DNA from: Ipomoea triloba
Taxonomy: Eukaryota > Streptophyta > Magnoliopsida > Solanales > Convolvulaceae
Direction of reading: 5' to 3'
NCBI RefSeq assembly: GCF_003576645.1
Contig: NC_044923.1
Span: 14,760,352-14,824,351, forward strand
Length of the DNA stretch: 64,000 nucleotides
Part shown: piece after piece, positions 40,678 through 52,783 of the stretch
How positions within the stretch are numbered: position 1 is the stretch's first letter
Layout of the letters: every line of letters starts with the position of its first letter
Notes under the pieces: generated by a model
Seen by the model: only the letters and a program-made list of their open reading frames with translations
Told to the model about the DNA's origin: nothing
Database searches by the model: none
Translations under genes and position numbers: made by a program

Positions 40678-43263
40678 TGTGACACCCCTAAATTTTCACG
40701 CTGAGATAGGCAAATACTTAATATAAAAGCTAGCAAACCTCAGAACTAGCAACAGAATAAAGCGGAAGCATACTAGTACTCAAAGGTTGTCATGCCACAT
40801 CTAGGCAAATCTGAACCTAGATGCACAGGCTAAGAATCTACAATACTAATCCATCAAAGTAACATAACTGATATAGTCAATACATAAACATAGTCTGAGG
40901 CATACAGGCCTGAAAATATCTAAACAGATCACTAGACTAAGCATAGGACGAAGTAGATCTATCACTAGGGCGCTCTTGGCTCAATCTACTCCATACCTGG
41001 AAAACAGTTAGGAAAACATTAGCAAAGAAATGCTATGTAATCAACCACTCACACTCGTGAGAAATACATAATATATCATAGGTTGTAAATAGGTTTACAC
41101 ACGCGTATAGAATATACACGCCAACGAAACTGTTCTTTAGTTAAAATCAAATGACTCAACAACAACAAACTGAATGAATCACAAACCAAAGACATTTCCA
41201 AATGAATCCAATACCAAGGAACAAATTTATAATATAACAGTTCTATAACAAGATACCAACTGATGCATAAGTTCAACAGAATACCCACAAGTGAAACCAA
41301 CCAAAGACAATCTCACATCACTCTCTTAGAGTGACGCCAAACCACAATACAAAGGATAAGATCCAAACCACTACCACCAAACCACAATACCAAGTCATGA
41401 ACCAAACCGTCATACCAATGTCACAACACAGAGGCACAAAGCCAAACCACATAGGCATAAAAGTCCATTACCACAGAGGCGCAAAGCCCGACCACAAAGG
41501 CATAGAAGCCCATTACCATAGAGGCACAAAGCCTGACCACAGAGGCATAAAAGCCCATTACCACAGAGGCACAAAGCCCGACCACAGAGGCATAAAAACC
41601 CATTACCACAGAGGCACAAAGTCTGACCACAGAGGCATAAAACGCCCATTACCACAGAGGCACAAAGCCCAAATAATTCCTCTCATAGCACCAACCACAA
41701 GTAGAGCCACAACTCCACCAACCACTTCCCAAAGGATATCAAAGCCTCAAGAAGCCAAAGAAATACTCATAAGGACTCAAGGTCTCCACATACCAAATTC
41801 AGATTCATTCCCAAAGGAATTACTCAAGCCAATAATGTGCAACTCAGAATATGAACACAGGACATACTCAGGATAATAACCAAAGAATCAACAAACAATA
41901 CTAGCTCAATAAGTCAAGATAAATAATCAATGATCATGAATAATTACTCAACAATCGAGGTAGAATACTCAATAATATGTTCAGGACACATTCTAGAATC
42001 AAAGGTGAAGAAACAGAGTCAACAGACCATAAAATAGTTACTGGAACAGAACCCGAAATGAACTGAAGGATCACTCTGGCGGAACACCACGAACCGCCAC
42101 AACCCTCCGCCCTTATTGACGGAACACACCGGCGGAGTCCTCTGGTTCATCGTTCTCTTCCGCGAGAAAGAATGGGGCTACCCAGCGGATCACCACCTTC
42201 CGCCACTCTCTTCCACCAGTACACTTGCGGATCACCAGGCGGGACACATTATACCACCTGAACGCACCGCAAGTGCAATCCCAATACACCAACTCGCAGA
42301 CCAGAACAGAATACACGATAATCCAATCCAGAATACGAAATATAATCAGAACACACAGATTTCACATCTCAGAGGCAAAATAATACATGGAATCCATAAC
42401 AATAAATACTCATACTCATCAAGATAAAAGGATAATGAACACAAGTCCATAGATCCACAATATAGGTTCACAATCCAACAAATCAAAGGCTAAACCCCAA
42501 AGAATTCCACAACACCAAATAATATTCATATATTCATGAGTGAAAGTAGGTTTTAGTTTAACGTGGAAGATTACCTCTTGAAGCTTTAACAATCCAAAGC
42601 AATCACCTCTCCTATGCTCAATCCCTCAAATCACTATCACCTCCTTGATCATCTTTACCCCAAGAATCCCTAAAGAAGAAATAATAAGAACTTATGAAAA
42701 GACTAAGAAATCATGAGAAGAAATGCAATCTATCTAAAGATTAGTACTTACCCAAGCACCATAATTCCTAAAAGAGCAACCTTTCTTGAAATCTTGCTAA
42801 GATGAAGGATGGTATGTGTGTAGGGTTTTTGGAAATGAAAGTGGGGATAGAAGTCTTTTGCAGGAGAAGGAAAACAGGCTAGGAAATTATTATTATGAAG
42901 CTTTTATATGAACCTTGGAAATCATTACATACATAGTGTATATAACATTAGGGTGTTAAAATAGAGTATGGGCTCATCCAAAAAGGGATGGGCTATCCAA
43001 TTAAATATTAATTCAATGAATATAAAGCATGGTCCTTCAAAGATTGAGCCACTAAATATTTAATTTACGATAAGGGATGAAAAGACCCAAATGGAAAATC
43101 CCTTACAAAATTAAATCAAGGAATTGGGCCCTCTTATTAATTAATTAAATTAGAGTATGAAATATATCCCTATTTGAAGAAACGGAGCCCAATTAATAAA
43201 ATTAATCACACAGTAGGAATAATTACCGGAGTTCAAGGCTTGAATTAAATCCGGGGTATCACA
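40678..43263 (+). mobile_element. TG...CA LTR-like unit of 2.6 kb (solo LTR)
   Basis: It starts TGTGACACCCC and ends GGGGTATCACA, with near-perfect 5-bp target copies GTGAC (40673-40677) and GTGGC (43264-43268). It has the same layout as the unit at 4084: AAAGCGGAAGC about 85 bp in, then TCATGCCACATCTAGG and GCACAGGCTAAG. It contains a 45-bp tandem repeat (41425-41670). No protein domain; the 181-codon frame over the repeat reads repeat units (HYHRGTKPDHRGIKA), so I do not treat it as a gene. Confidence 0.75.
41425..41670 (+). repeat. 45-bp tandem repeat, about five units
   Basis: Each unit contains ACCACAGAGGCACAAAGCC followed by ACCACAGAGGCATAAAAGCC, two similar halves of about 21 and 24 bp. 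Because 45 is divisible by three, frames stay open on both strands and give spurious repeat proteins. Confidence 0.9.
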
Positions 43264-43920
43264 GTGGCTCTGTTCACTAAGGCCTAATGGTAAAGGACCT
43301 TGTCCTATGTATATGATTGTGTTCTTCCATATGCATTTTTGTAGCTTCATCTAAATCATTTTATAAAGTGTAAGGTATGGCACAAAGTGAGTTTTGAAGA
43401 AATGGCAATGTTGTAAGTAAACCTTGTGGCTAAAAGTATTTTTATAAATATTTAAAGTGCTCGATACTTCTTTTTCAATATATATTATTTTGTAGGCAAA
43501 AGCAGTCCCTTACTTAGCAAGGTTCGCTAATCCCTTTCTTTTTGTATGCTGTTATTTGCTTGCTTAATAGCAAGAAATGATTGATGGAATTGCTTCAAGA
43601 GTGCGCTAGGATGACTAGCAGTGGTCTCGAGACTTATTTGTTATTTATATCTGAATCTATAGACTTGGGAATGATGTTTTGGTTTTAAGACTTTTGTTGA
43701 GGATTTATAATTTCTTGTTGTTTTGGATTAGCCTTGCATCTGGCCTAGATAAGTTGGATGTGGCAGTAAAACCTGTTATTTTTATCTAAAGTTTAATCCT
43801 ATAACTATCCTTATGTTTGGGTTTAAGGAATTTCATTTATATCGCTTTTAAGTATGAAAATTTATATTTTTAGTAATGCTAATTATAGTAATCTCGGTAG
43901 ATAAAAATGGGGGTGTTACA
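43264..43920 (-). mobile_element. TGTAACAC-type LTR, reverse orientation, 5' part
   Basis: On the minus strand it starts TGTAACACCCCCATTTTTATC at 43920 and carries TTTTACTGCCACATCCAAC and then AAGGTCC...TTAGGCC..AGTGAACAG, in the same order as the unit at 4084. It continues across the 2.6-kb insertion at 40620-40677. Confidence 0.65.
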
Positions 43921-44612
43921 GTATACCTATACTCTATAACTACTTGCGTACTATGGTCATATGTGGTAATGTGGTATATACTATATGATGATGACTAAAT
44001 TATCTATTTTCCTAAACCTATATATATATATAACTATGTTACAGGGTTGAGCGGTTTGTTCTTAGCATGTTTATGCTAACGGGTTATTTTCTTGTGTTTT
44101 TACTTAACCCCTTTTAGGTTTGGATTGATGTGTGTTGAGAGTGCTCATAGAGGTGAACTTGATAGATGTAGTTGTAGTATCTTTGTCCTAACTTGCTAGT
44201 AGTGATTAGTTTCCCTATCTCTTGTTGTGTTCTTGATTATGTGACCTTTAAGTCTTTGGTTGTAGACTTGATTAGATATATTTGTTGTTATCTTTTCAAT
44301 TGCCCAAGTATAGTATAATATTTATGGATTTCTGAGGTAATCTTTTGTTGAACTGTGAGCATGTGAGTTGTTTGATGATTAGACATCAGAGTTGTAGGAT
44401 CCCTTGTTTACTTTCTTAAGCATGTGAATATTGTAGTATAGTACTAGTCGTAGCAGCTATCCGTGAGTGGGTAGTTATGGCAGTAACACTCCCCATTGTT
44501 GGTTGGGGATTCTAGTCTTATCTTATTTATTATTTAAAAATCTTTTCTGTTATTCCGTTGTGTAAGACTTTAATCTATCTAGGCTCAAGTGTTAGAAAAC
44601 GGGGGTGTTACA
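43921..44612 (-). mobile_element. Second reverse TGTAACAC-type LTR fragment
   Basis: On the minus strand it begins TGTAACACCCCCGTTTTC at 44612, with ACAACGGAATAACAG and TGTTACTGCCATAAC at the expected positions. It is truncated at about 43921 by the other copy. Confidence 0.55.
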
Positions 44613-45182
44613 GTTACGACCGTTAATTCTTTAAAAAATAAATTAGAATTAATTTCAAAATTAATTCCTACGAATCATAATTAACGGCATTCCAAAGAGT
44701 ACTTCAGGCAATACCCACGAGGAGTTGCCAGAAGGTTACATCTGAAGAGAAATTTTATTACTTGGTCAAACCTGAGTTGACCGAATAGTAAAACCCACTA
44801 CTACTCGAACACATTCGAATGGTAAAAACAATTTACTCGGACGGTGACTTTGAGTTGGAAAAATTTTACGGAATATTGGCATAACTAAATCCACAAGGCC
44901 AGCCAATTTCCGGATGACATTCCCCCGCAAGTACCGACGTACATGAGTCAAACCTTTTCAAGCTCATTTTGGTATTTGATTTGCATCCCCCTGCGCGTGA
45001 GAAAAAGCCTCTATGCTATACAATTCAACCTCCTTCTAAAAGGCTCTTGTATATATAATGGTGCAAATTCACTTCCAAACCAATGTGGGACAAGTGCTTT
45101 TACAAAGCCTTTCCACCTTCATTTTCTAACTCAAATGGGTCTACTTTGAGAATTAATTTCTCATTCACCCATTATCCGTTTT
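44613..45182 (-). mobile_element. Reverse-orientation LTR remnant
   Basis: 45005-45182 is the inverted partner of 39556-39737, and on the minus strand it has a TATA-like TTATATATACAAG. The left part (44620-45000) has no recognised feature. Confidence 0.45.
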
Positions 45183-45188
45183 GAGTGT

Positions 45189-45238
<50 letters not shown>

Positions 45239-46322
45239 TTTTTTATAGTGGTTCGGCTGTTAACTAAGCCTAATCTACTCTTCTTCACAACTTGTGAAGG
45301 TTTGCACTAAAACTCCTTAGTACAAGACCACCACCAAGTTTGCTCCTTGATCACGAAGCTGGACACAAACTTGCACCACCAGGTTTTTCAACTACAACGA
45401 GTTTACTCCATCTCTTTCTACTTATCTAAGTAGAGATTAAAGGTTTGAAGAAATGGTTTTCTTCTTTTCTCCAACTTGAAATCTTGGCTTTTTGAATCTA
45501 GATCTTTTCGATTTGAAGCAGCTTAAGATTTCTTAAATCTGGATGTATGTGATTTAGCTTTTCTCTCTTTTCTCAACACTGGTCGTAAGAGCTTGATCTT
45601 TTAGAGCTTTTTCTCACACTTAGAATTTTTTTGAATATGACCAGCACCTTTTTCAATGGATGAAAAAGGTATTTATATGCATGAAAAATAGTTCTGTTGG
45701 AGGGATAACTGAATTTCTAAAAGCCTATTAACCAGCGGTTAGAGGCAGTGGGCAATTCAAAAGGTTGTCAAATTTCCAGCCATTAACTCTTTAAAGTGTA
45801 CTGAACATATGTTTTTGTTCTTTACAAAAAGGACTACATTTAATGAAAATCGACCTTGGGATATGTTCATAGGATTGACTTTTTCATTAGGATATATTTC
45901 CTCTCTTTAAGGTTTCAGACTGTTATGTTCAGATAATGTCTCGAGCAATCCTATCGAGTTTTTAACTAGGTTAATGTCTCAAACCTTAGATCCTCTCGAA
46001 TATGATTGGTTGACTTCACCAATCATCCCTTAACTACTCGAATGATCTTTCTTTATCATTTGGTCTTGATGAACTGCGAGAGGTAGACCTTTCCATTCTT
46101 CGGTATCTGTATCCTCTCAGTCTCGAAGGTCTTGATGTCTTCATCTTTGAGTCTTTGTCTTCGAGTGTACATTCGGTTGAATGCGTTTAACCACTCGGTT
46201 AACCATTCGGTTACGATTCGAACAAAGAATAGATTCCTCCTAAGTCTAAGAAATTAAAAGATTGAGGGGTCTAAACTCCTAAGTTTGGTATCTTCAAAAT
46301 CTAATATAAAGTGTTCCTAACA
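45183..46322 (-). mobile_element. Sirevirus-like copia LTR, reverse orientation
   Basis: On the minus strand it starts at 46322 with TGTTAGGAACAC....TTTTGAAGATACCAA, like the LTRs at 17774 and 24105. Toward its other end CAGCCGAACCACTATAAAA matches the GGCCGAACCACTTAAAA segment of those LTRs. A (GA)n microsatellite (45191-45238) sits at the left end, so the exact boundary is unclear. CTCGA words recur at about 45940-46180. Confidence 0.6.
45191..45238. repeat. (GA)n microsatellite
   Basis: About 24 GA units with one GATA interruption. Confidence 0.95.
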
Positions 46323-47289
46323 GTTGCGAAAATGACTATTGTTGCGGAGGTTTTACAAAGGACAAAAGAGATAGGATTGAGAGATTTGGATGAAGTTGAG
46401 AGTGGACCATCGAATAAAGTGGATAAATTAAGAAATGTTGGTGGGGAAGAGGATGAAAGGAATGACAGTGGTAGTGAGATTGAAGGAGTGGGGCCAAGGA
46501 AAGGAGTTAAGGTGAGAGAGAGCGCGTGAGTGAGTCGTGAGTGAGTGAGAGAGAGAGAGAGAAAGAAAGAGAGGTGAGGATCAAGAGAAGAGTGGTAATG
46601 TGGTGCAAAGGTCAAGGGCAAAAAAATCGGAGGTCAGGAAGAAGAAACAACAACATTAGCATATATGCAAATGCTAGTGAAGAAGTTGAATAATGAGAAA
46701 TTGAGTGCAAAGGTGAATGAGGTGGTGATGAAACCAAACTTAGGGGGAGAAGGATACAAAGTTTGTGTTTTGAGTGAAATTGAAAGTGAAATACAGAAAG
46801 CTATGGTGGCCGGGAATGTGAAACGTACGGTGTCAAAAGGGTAGAGCTTAAAAGCTACATAAATAGGTGCTTCAAAGGGTGGATATTTGGATGCCAAGAG
46901 GTGAATGCGTCTATAATAGTTGATTTAGAGATAATGATAGTAAAAGGTTCAGGCTTTTATGAATTTGATAACGATAGAGAGGGTAGGGGTTTTAAGAACG
47001 AACATGTGTGGGTGTTTGTAATGATAATGTAGATGATGGAATGTCAAGGTATTATTCATTGTTTGATGAAGTCTTGTCTATGAGTCATTTTGAGGTGCAA
47101 TTGTTTTGGTTGGACTTGCAAAATAATGATGGCCAGGCATTGACTTGCTAGGGGAAAATGGGGATTTCACATATCTTGTAGCAAATATAAAAATTTTGAG
47201 CTAGTTCTAGTGAAATCCCTTAAAAAGTTTTCGCATGTTTTGGATTGTGAAAGAACAAGTAGAGCATAATATAGGGTTTATCCAAAAAA
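46323..47289 (+). other. Decayed coding-like DNA of unknown origin
   Basis: A-rich, purine-rich sequence with short plus-strand frames (46334-46529, charged: MTIVAEVLQRTKEIGLRDL) and Lys/Glu-rich stretches around 46640-46850 separated by GA-rich repeats (about 46513-46575). I do not recognise the family. Codon-like texture suggests a decayed gene or element ORF rather than random DNA. Confidence 0.35.
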
Positions 47290-47670
47290 ATGGGCTCAAT
47301 TTGGGAAATCAATGAAGAAAATAACCTAAATCATGGTTGTAGAAATCAAGATGTTGAGGCCAAGCAGTATGGCATTGTTGTATGTTTAACTAGTTACACT
47401 AAAATACACAACTTGAGTGTGGCATACATTGAGAAGGTTGATGGTTTCAGAACAGTTTTCAAGATAAGAGAGATCGGGGCTCACGCCATTAGATGGCTCG
47501 AGAAGGATGAAATTGCACTGATGTCCCACCAAATTCCTGCCAAGAAGCTTTCTGGTAAAGAGGTAGTTGGCATTTCTACGGAATGTTGGGATCTGGATCC
47601 AGCCTCATTCCTTCTAAGATACTCACTATTAATTGGAGTAAGATTCGTCAAGGACATCATTAGGAGTTGA
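47290..47670 (+). pseudogene. Unrecognised 126-codon ORF
   Basis: Open from ATG 47290 to TGA, encoding a mixed-composition protein (KIHNLSVAYIEKVDGF, FKIREIGAHAIRWLEKDEIA). No family recognised. It sits between purine-rich decayed DNA and a LINE RNase H scrap, so transposon origin is likely but unproven. Confidence 0.3.
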
Positions 47671-47706
47671 CAATAATGGATGGAGGGGGATTGGGACGAT
47701 TGAGTC

Positions 47707-47829
47707 AAACATGTTTTTAGAGAGCAGAACTAGGCAGCGGACTTCTTGGCGAGACTAGCTTTTCATGATCGTGCCCTGTGTGCTAGGTGCACCAAAACGG
47801 TTATCCAGCCAGATGTCCATGATGCCTAG
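47707..47829 (+). pseudogene. LINE-type RNase H (RVT_3) C-terminal scrap
   Basis: The frame encodes KHVFREQN, an in-frame stop, then AADFLARLAFHDRAL. The REQN.AADFLARLA block is typical of the last helix of the RNase H-like domain found in plant non-LTR retrotransposons. Only about 40 codons remain. Confidence 0.6.
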
Positions 47830-47844
47830 AGGAGGTGTGTACTT

Positions 47845-48385
47845 GAAATAGAAAATACTAGTAAAAAATCTAAATCTAAGTCTAGAGGATATAAGTCCAA
47901 CAAATCCTGTAAATACTGTAAGAAACATGGGCATGATGTGAGTGAATGCTTCAAATTGAAGAATAAGCAAGGGAGAGAAAAGAAGTCCCCTGAAGTTGGT
48001 GTTGTTGAAAGTAAAGGGTGATGTTCTGTTATCAATTAGCTCTGATCGCAAACAGAGTGAAACTGAGTGGATTCTAGACTCTTGTTGCACATTCCACATG
48101 TGTCCTGAGAAAGACGGGTTCATCTCTCTAGAACTGATTGGTGGTGGAGTTGTCTTGATAGGTAATGATATCCAATATAAGGTTAGTGGAATTGGAAGTG
48201 TTCAAATAAAAACTCATGATAACGTTTTCATGACCCTTACTAATGTTCGGTACATTCCTAATTTGAAATGGAACTTGATATCCCTAGGTACCTTGGAATC
48301 TTTGGGGTGCAAGTACATAGTTGAAGGTGGAGTTCTAAAGGTGATAAAAGGCTTTCTTGTTCTCATGAAAGCTTCTCGTTCTTAA
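47845..48385 (+). pseudogene. Copia Gag zinc knuckle and protease, decayed
   Basis: CX2CX4HX4C is visible as CKYCKKHGHDVSEC (47908-47949). After a frame change comes WILDSCCTFHMCP, the copia protease active-site segment, with DSC replacing the usual DSG, and then LIGNDIQYKV and TNVRYIPNLKWNLISLGTL. The order gag knuckle then protease is that of Ty1/copia. The Gly to Cys change and frameshift make it inactive. The 5' part and LTR of this element were not found. Confidence 0.75.
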
Positions 48386-48694
48386 AGATTGTATATGATG
48401 CATGGTCGTATTGTGGAAGGTTCAGTAGTAGTATCCTCATTGATGCCTGATGTTGATCTCACTCAACTATGTATGGCATATGCGTCTGTGGCATATGAGT
48501 GAGAAGGGAATGCATATCCTAAGCAAGAAAGGCCTCTTGGGAGATTTAGGTATGAGGTAAATTACAATTATATGAGCATTGTGTTTTTAGGACCAATGAA
48601 ATTGCCAAGCATAAGACCTTGCTAGGTAAACCCTAGCAAAATGGTGTTGCCAAACGTATGAACATGACTCTATTGGAAAGAGCTCGTTGTATGC
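48386..48694 (+). pseudogene. Copia GAG-pre-integrase and integrase pieces
   Basis: Scattered frames encode RLGHMSEKGMHILSKKGLL-like sequence (near 48487-48545) and QNGVAKRMNMTLLERARCML (near 48637-48700), with most of the integrase core between them deleted. It is interrupted by the solo LTR that follows, with the target copy TATGC. Confidence 0.65.
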
Positions 48695-49959
48695 TGATTG
48701 AAGTAGTATTGTGGTGGTGTGGTGGAAAGTGTAAACGATGAATGAATTTCCCGAGTGTCGTTCTCAAGGGATGAAAAATTGGAGAGGTTAGGCAAATTAC
48801 TCACGAATGCAACGGCAATTGAAAACAAAGGAGAGTAAAGTTCATAAGGGGATAAGTGTCAATTTGAATCAAAATGTAGAAGTCAACAAAGTAAGAAAGA
48901 GGATTGGATTGGCATTTCTCCAGTCCTTGTACCCCATGGTCTATCGGTTGGAATGGATCAACACTTCATGACATCTAAGGAGGTTAAAGGCACATCACCA
49001 AGCGGCATCACGCTTGGACTCCCATTTCCTCATTCGATTGGGGAATTTTTTCAAACACCTTGTCTACCTACCTCCTCCGGACCTAGTCCTCCCGAACTTA
49101 GGGCGGGAGTTGCACACACCTAGGCTATTGCACACTTGCAATATCTTGCCAAGTCTACAACCTACACTCTTGATCCATTTAGGCCTCCAATGAACCAAGA
49201 TCACATGCAACAATGCATACAACAAAGATTGCCATGGAATATCAATTCAATCACAATTTCAACAATTCAAAGCTAGAGCGCAAGAACTTAGTGGATCGCC
49301 AATCCAATCCCTACCTAATTAGCCACTAAGAGCCATGATTGGCCTAAACCTAGTTTCAATTGCAAAGCAAGAAAATTCAATGGTATAGAATTGAAATACA
49401 AGTTGAAAATTAAATGCAAGAATTGAAATGTTACCAATTGGAATTACAAACAAAGCTTAGATCATCAATTGCTCCCAAATTCTCTACCAATTGCCTTCTT
49501 GCAACACTTCTCACTACTTTCTTTCTCTAAGAGATCTCTAGAACAAATCTAATCTAAAACAAAAGTGAAAGTGATGCCCCCCAAATTCAGCCACCTTGCC
49601 CCTTTATATATGTGCGCATTTCTCTTTTAAGTGAATTGTGTACGAGCACATCCATGCGCGTGGATATGCTCATGGACATTTCACTTACCCGATGCTCATT
49701 GTGACGCGATCTCCTCTCGATTCACGGGCAATTCCACGCTCGTGGACACGAGCATGGATGATTCTTGGGACCATCTTGAGCTTTCTTCCCTTGGTTTTAA
49801 TCCAACGAAAATCATTCAAAGTGCACCGGATCAATAAAGCTTTGCAAGGATTAGCACATTAGAGCACACATACCACGCATTGATCACAAAAAAGGTATCA
49901 AGCAACACAATTTAGCCCCTCGATAGACCCTATTTCATAGGTATCTTTGGCACCTATCA
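48695..49959 (-). mobile_element. Athila/Tat-type solo LTR, reverse orientation
   Basis: 1265 bp, flanked by a perfect TATGC duplication (48690-48694 and 49960-49964) inside copia integrase. Read on the minus strand it starts TGATAGGTGCCAAAGATACC and ends ACTACTTCAATCA. A minus-strand TATA-like CATATATAAAG lies near 49604-49614, with palindromic CCACGCTCGTGG and CATGCGCGTGG words upstream (49655-49750), the same layout as the LTRs at 22232 and 62478. Confidence 0.85.
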
Positions 49960-49964
49960 TATGC

Positions 49965-51106
49965 TCTCTAATGCTGGATTATGGAAACGACGTGATTTTT
50001 GGGCCGAGGCCGTTTTTATACATGATATTTGGTGAATAGTCTCCACATTCATCCCTCGATTTCAAACTTCAAAATGAGGTTTGGTCAGGAAATCCTGCTA
50101 ACTATTCTATCTTAAGAGTTTTTGGATGTCTTGCATATGCTCATTCCAGTATGAGTAAATTAAACCCTAGAGCTGTCAAATGCATATTTCTTGGTTATGC
50201 TTCTTAGTCAAAAGGGTATCATCTATGGTCTCTTGATTCTCGGAAAATCATTTTGAGTTGAGATATCACTTTTGATTAAAATGCATTACTTTATTTTGGA
50301 AAAGATTATGTTCTTCCCATTACAAGTGATAAGCATAGTACTGGAGAGAATGTGAAGTTCGAATTGAGGCCTAGTGATAGTATTAATATTGTTTATGGTA
50401 ATACTAAAGTTGATGCATCTACTAGTATCGCACCTCTCGTCGAGCCATAATGAGAGTATTCTGTTGCCCTAGATCGGCCTAGGAGGACAATTAAAAAACC
50501 TGCTAGGTATGTTATTGATGATGAAGTTCACTTGGTTGCTTATACTCTTTTAGTTGCACATGAGGTTAGTGTCGATCCATCTTGCTATTCTTAGGCTATT
50601 TCTGGTGCCAACTCGTCCAAGTGGTGGTTTCTATGCAAGAGGAAATGGAAAGTTTTCACAATAATAAAACGTGGGAGCTGGTATAGTTGCTAGAAGGTAA
50701 ACATCCATTGAGATATAAGTAGATTTACAAGAGGAAAGAAGGTATCCTGGGGTTTAGAAAACACGGTGGAAGGCACGATTGGTTGTTCAAGATTTCGATA
50801 ACGTGAAGGTATTGACTATAACTAGATTTTTTCTCCAGTTGTGTGTCATACCTCTATACATGTATTACTTGCTTTTGTTGCTCTATATAATTTGGAGTTG
50901 GAGCAACTTGATGTAAAGACTTGATGAAGAACTTTGCATGTATCAACTTGAGGGGTTTAAAGTTCTTGGGAAAGAACATTATGTTTGCTGTTTGAAGAAA
51001 TATCTATACGGGCTAAAGCAAGCACCTAGGCAATTTGATGCTTGTATGTTGGGGCAAGGATTCTCATGAACCCAATACGACAATTGTGTCAATTTAAAAG
51101 ATTTTT
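49965..51106 (+). pseudogene. Copia integrase C-terminal region and RT, decayed
   Basis: It continues the frame interrupted by the solo LTR: NAGLWKRRDFWAEAV, RVFGCLAYAHSSMSKLNPRA, IFLGYAS, RPRRTIKKPARYV and MQEEMESF..NKTWEL. The RT part includes KRKEGI, a LELEQLDVK-like segment and KKYLYGLKQAPRQF. Many stops and indels are present, and the 3' half of RT, the RNase H and the 3' LTR are missing. 50692-50889 is duplicated at 33993-34190. Confidence 0.75.
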
Positions 51107-51418
51107 TGTAACACTCCCAATTTTCAAGACCAAATTTAGTCCAAATTTTCCTTAATTTTTTTTCCAACCAAATGAATATAACAATTCAATTTATTCAATA
51201 TCAAAACCCCTAATGAGGGTGGTACTGCCACACTAGTAATCACAAGACTAATGTAAGGCTAAACAACCAATCCAACTTAAAATAATTTTCCAAACCAATA
51301 ACGATAAATTATGGTACTGAATAAAAAAGAAAAACATAAAAAATAAATCAAAAATAAACAATGTCCTGAAGAACTTAGTACAAATCCTCGACCAACTACA
51401 ATATACTAGCGCGCTCTA
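51107..51418 (+). mobile_element. TGTAACAC-type LTR, left part, interrupted
   Basis: It starts TGTAACACTCCC and has the family layout, with GGTACTGCCACACTAG about 115 bp in. It is cut at 51418 by the Athila-type element and resumes at 63802, where GTAAGGATTTACTCCACCTTGTAG resembles GTAAGACTTACTCCACCCCGTAA at about 4411 in the first unit. Confidence 0.65.
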
Positions 51419-52764
51419 TGACATGTGTTTGTGGTGATAGCGGTGGTTGTGCGTGATATGTGAAAAGATAAAGAATTAAAACGAAGAGTCTTGACTCCCC
51501 GAGTGTTGGTCTCGAAGGAGGCAATGCGGGAGATTGCTATGCTTTTATTCAAGGGAATGCGTGATGGAACATACGTTTAGGTTGTTGATGAGAGTGTAGT
51601 GGCATTAAGCAAGTGTGAGATCAAATAAAGTAAATAAAATAGAGTAACAAGTAATAGAAAATAAGGGAATGAATTGTGCTATCAATGTTGCCTCATGGTG
51701 TGTCTTTGGTAATGAAATAGTGATTCAATCATGTTGGCTATTCAAGAGTGTGATCTCTTAATCCTCTTCCACATTTGTGTACTAATGTTTCTTAAGTTAG
51801 GAATACCATTTAGCAACCAAAAGCCCTAAGAGACATTTTATAAAACACCTAAGCTTCACACATTCCTACTATTCCCACTCATGCAATTCCATAGGATCTA
51901 AGATTGCAAAAGCTATATCCTAACTCAAATCAATACCATGATAGAGTCAAGATCTCAAACTCTTAAGAGATTGGCCAAATCTACTCAAGATCTAATCACA
52001 TCAACAATCAATACACAAGAATAGATCTCCAACATCAAATGAATCAAAATCCACAATAAGAGATGAGAAATCACACTAAGCAAGCATAGATTCACACAAC
52101 TCAATCCCTAGATAGAATTAGCAACACATATTCATGTATTCAAAATCATAAATCTAATTCAATCTAAGAATATAAATTGCAAAATATAAATAGAAATTGG
52201 AAATAAGATTCAAGAAAGAATTCACCAAGTAAATGGAATTACAAAACTTCAATCCAATCCTTGTTCTTCACTTCTTTCACCAAATTGGAAATCTCTAAAT
52301 GTAAATCTAAGGAATTGTGTAAGACAGAATTCTCCAATATGAAATCTAACTTCTAAAAGGAACTTTTTGGAACTCTTCTTGGGAATCTCCTAAAAAATCC
52401 TAATTAGCTTCCTTAAATAGCCTCCCCAAAATTGACCTACTTTAATTTTCTCCGCATGTCTCATCCATGTGCACATCCACGCGTGGATGGGTACTGGAAT
52501 TCATCCATGTTGACTCCACGCGTGGATGGTACTTCCTAGCCATCCCGGGACTTCTTTTCTGCTCCGAATGCTTGTTATGCTCATATATCTTGCCGAGTGG
52601 CTCCCGTGACCTGTAAAATGTTCTAAAAACATACAAAAGGTAGCTTTGCACGTAGTTAACTTATTAAAGCACAAATTATCATGGATTAGTCACAAAAGAA
52701 ACTAAATCGCTATTAAACTACCCCGATATAGACCTATATAATTAGTCATCTTGGGAGCTTATCA
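51419..52764 (-). repeat. 3' LTR of the Athila-type element
   Basis: 1346 bp. On the minus strand it starts TGATAAGCTCCCAAGATGAC at 52764 and ends ACAAACACATGTCA at 51419. It is nearly identical to 62478-63796. A CCACGCGTGGA palindrome pair lies at 52478-52530, about 60-110 bp upstream of a TATA-like CTATTTAAGG. Confidence 0.9.
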
Positions 52765-52783
52765 AGTTTCCACACTTTAAACC
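52765..52783 (-). other. Polypurine tract of the Athila-type element
   Basis: Minus strand GGTTTAAAGTGTGGAAACT directly before TGATAAGC. The same tract precedes the LTR at 30463. Confidence 0.75.

Noticed and set aside
41425..41670. CRISPR-like regular repeats
   Set aside because: The units are contiguous with no unique spacers, and the DNA is plant nuclear. It is a minisatellite.
41331..41876. 181-codon repeat protein (HYHRGTKPDHRGIKA units)
   Set aside because: It reads a 45-bp tandem repeat inside a non-coding LTR-like unit. The opposite strand is equally open, so the frame is a by-product of the period.
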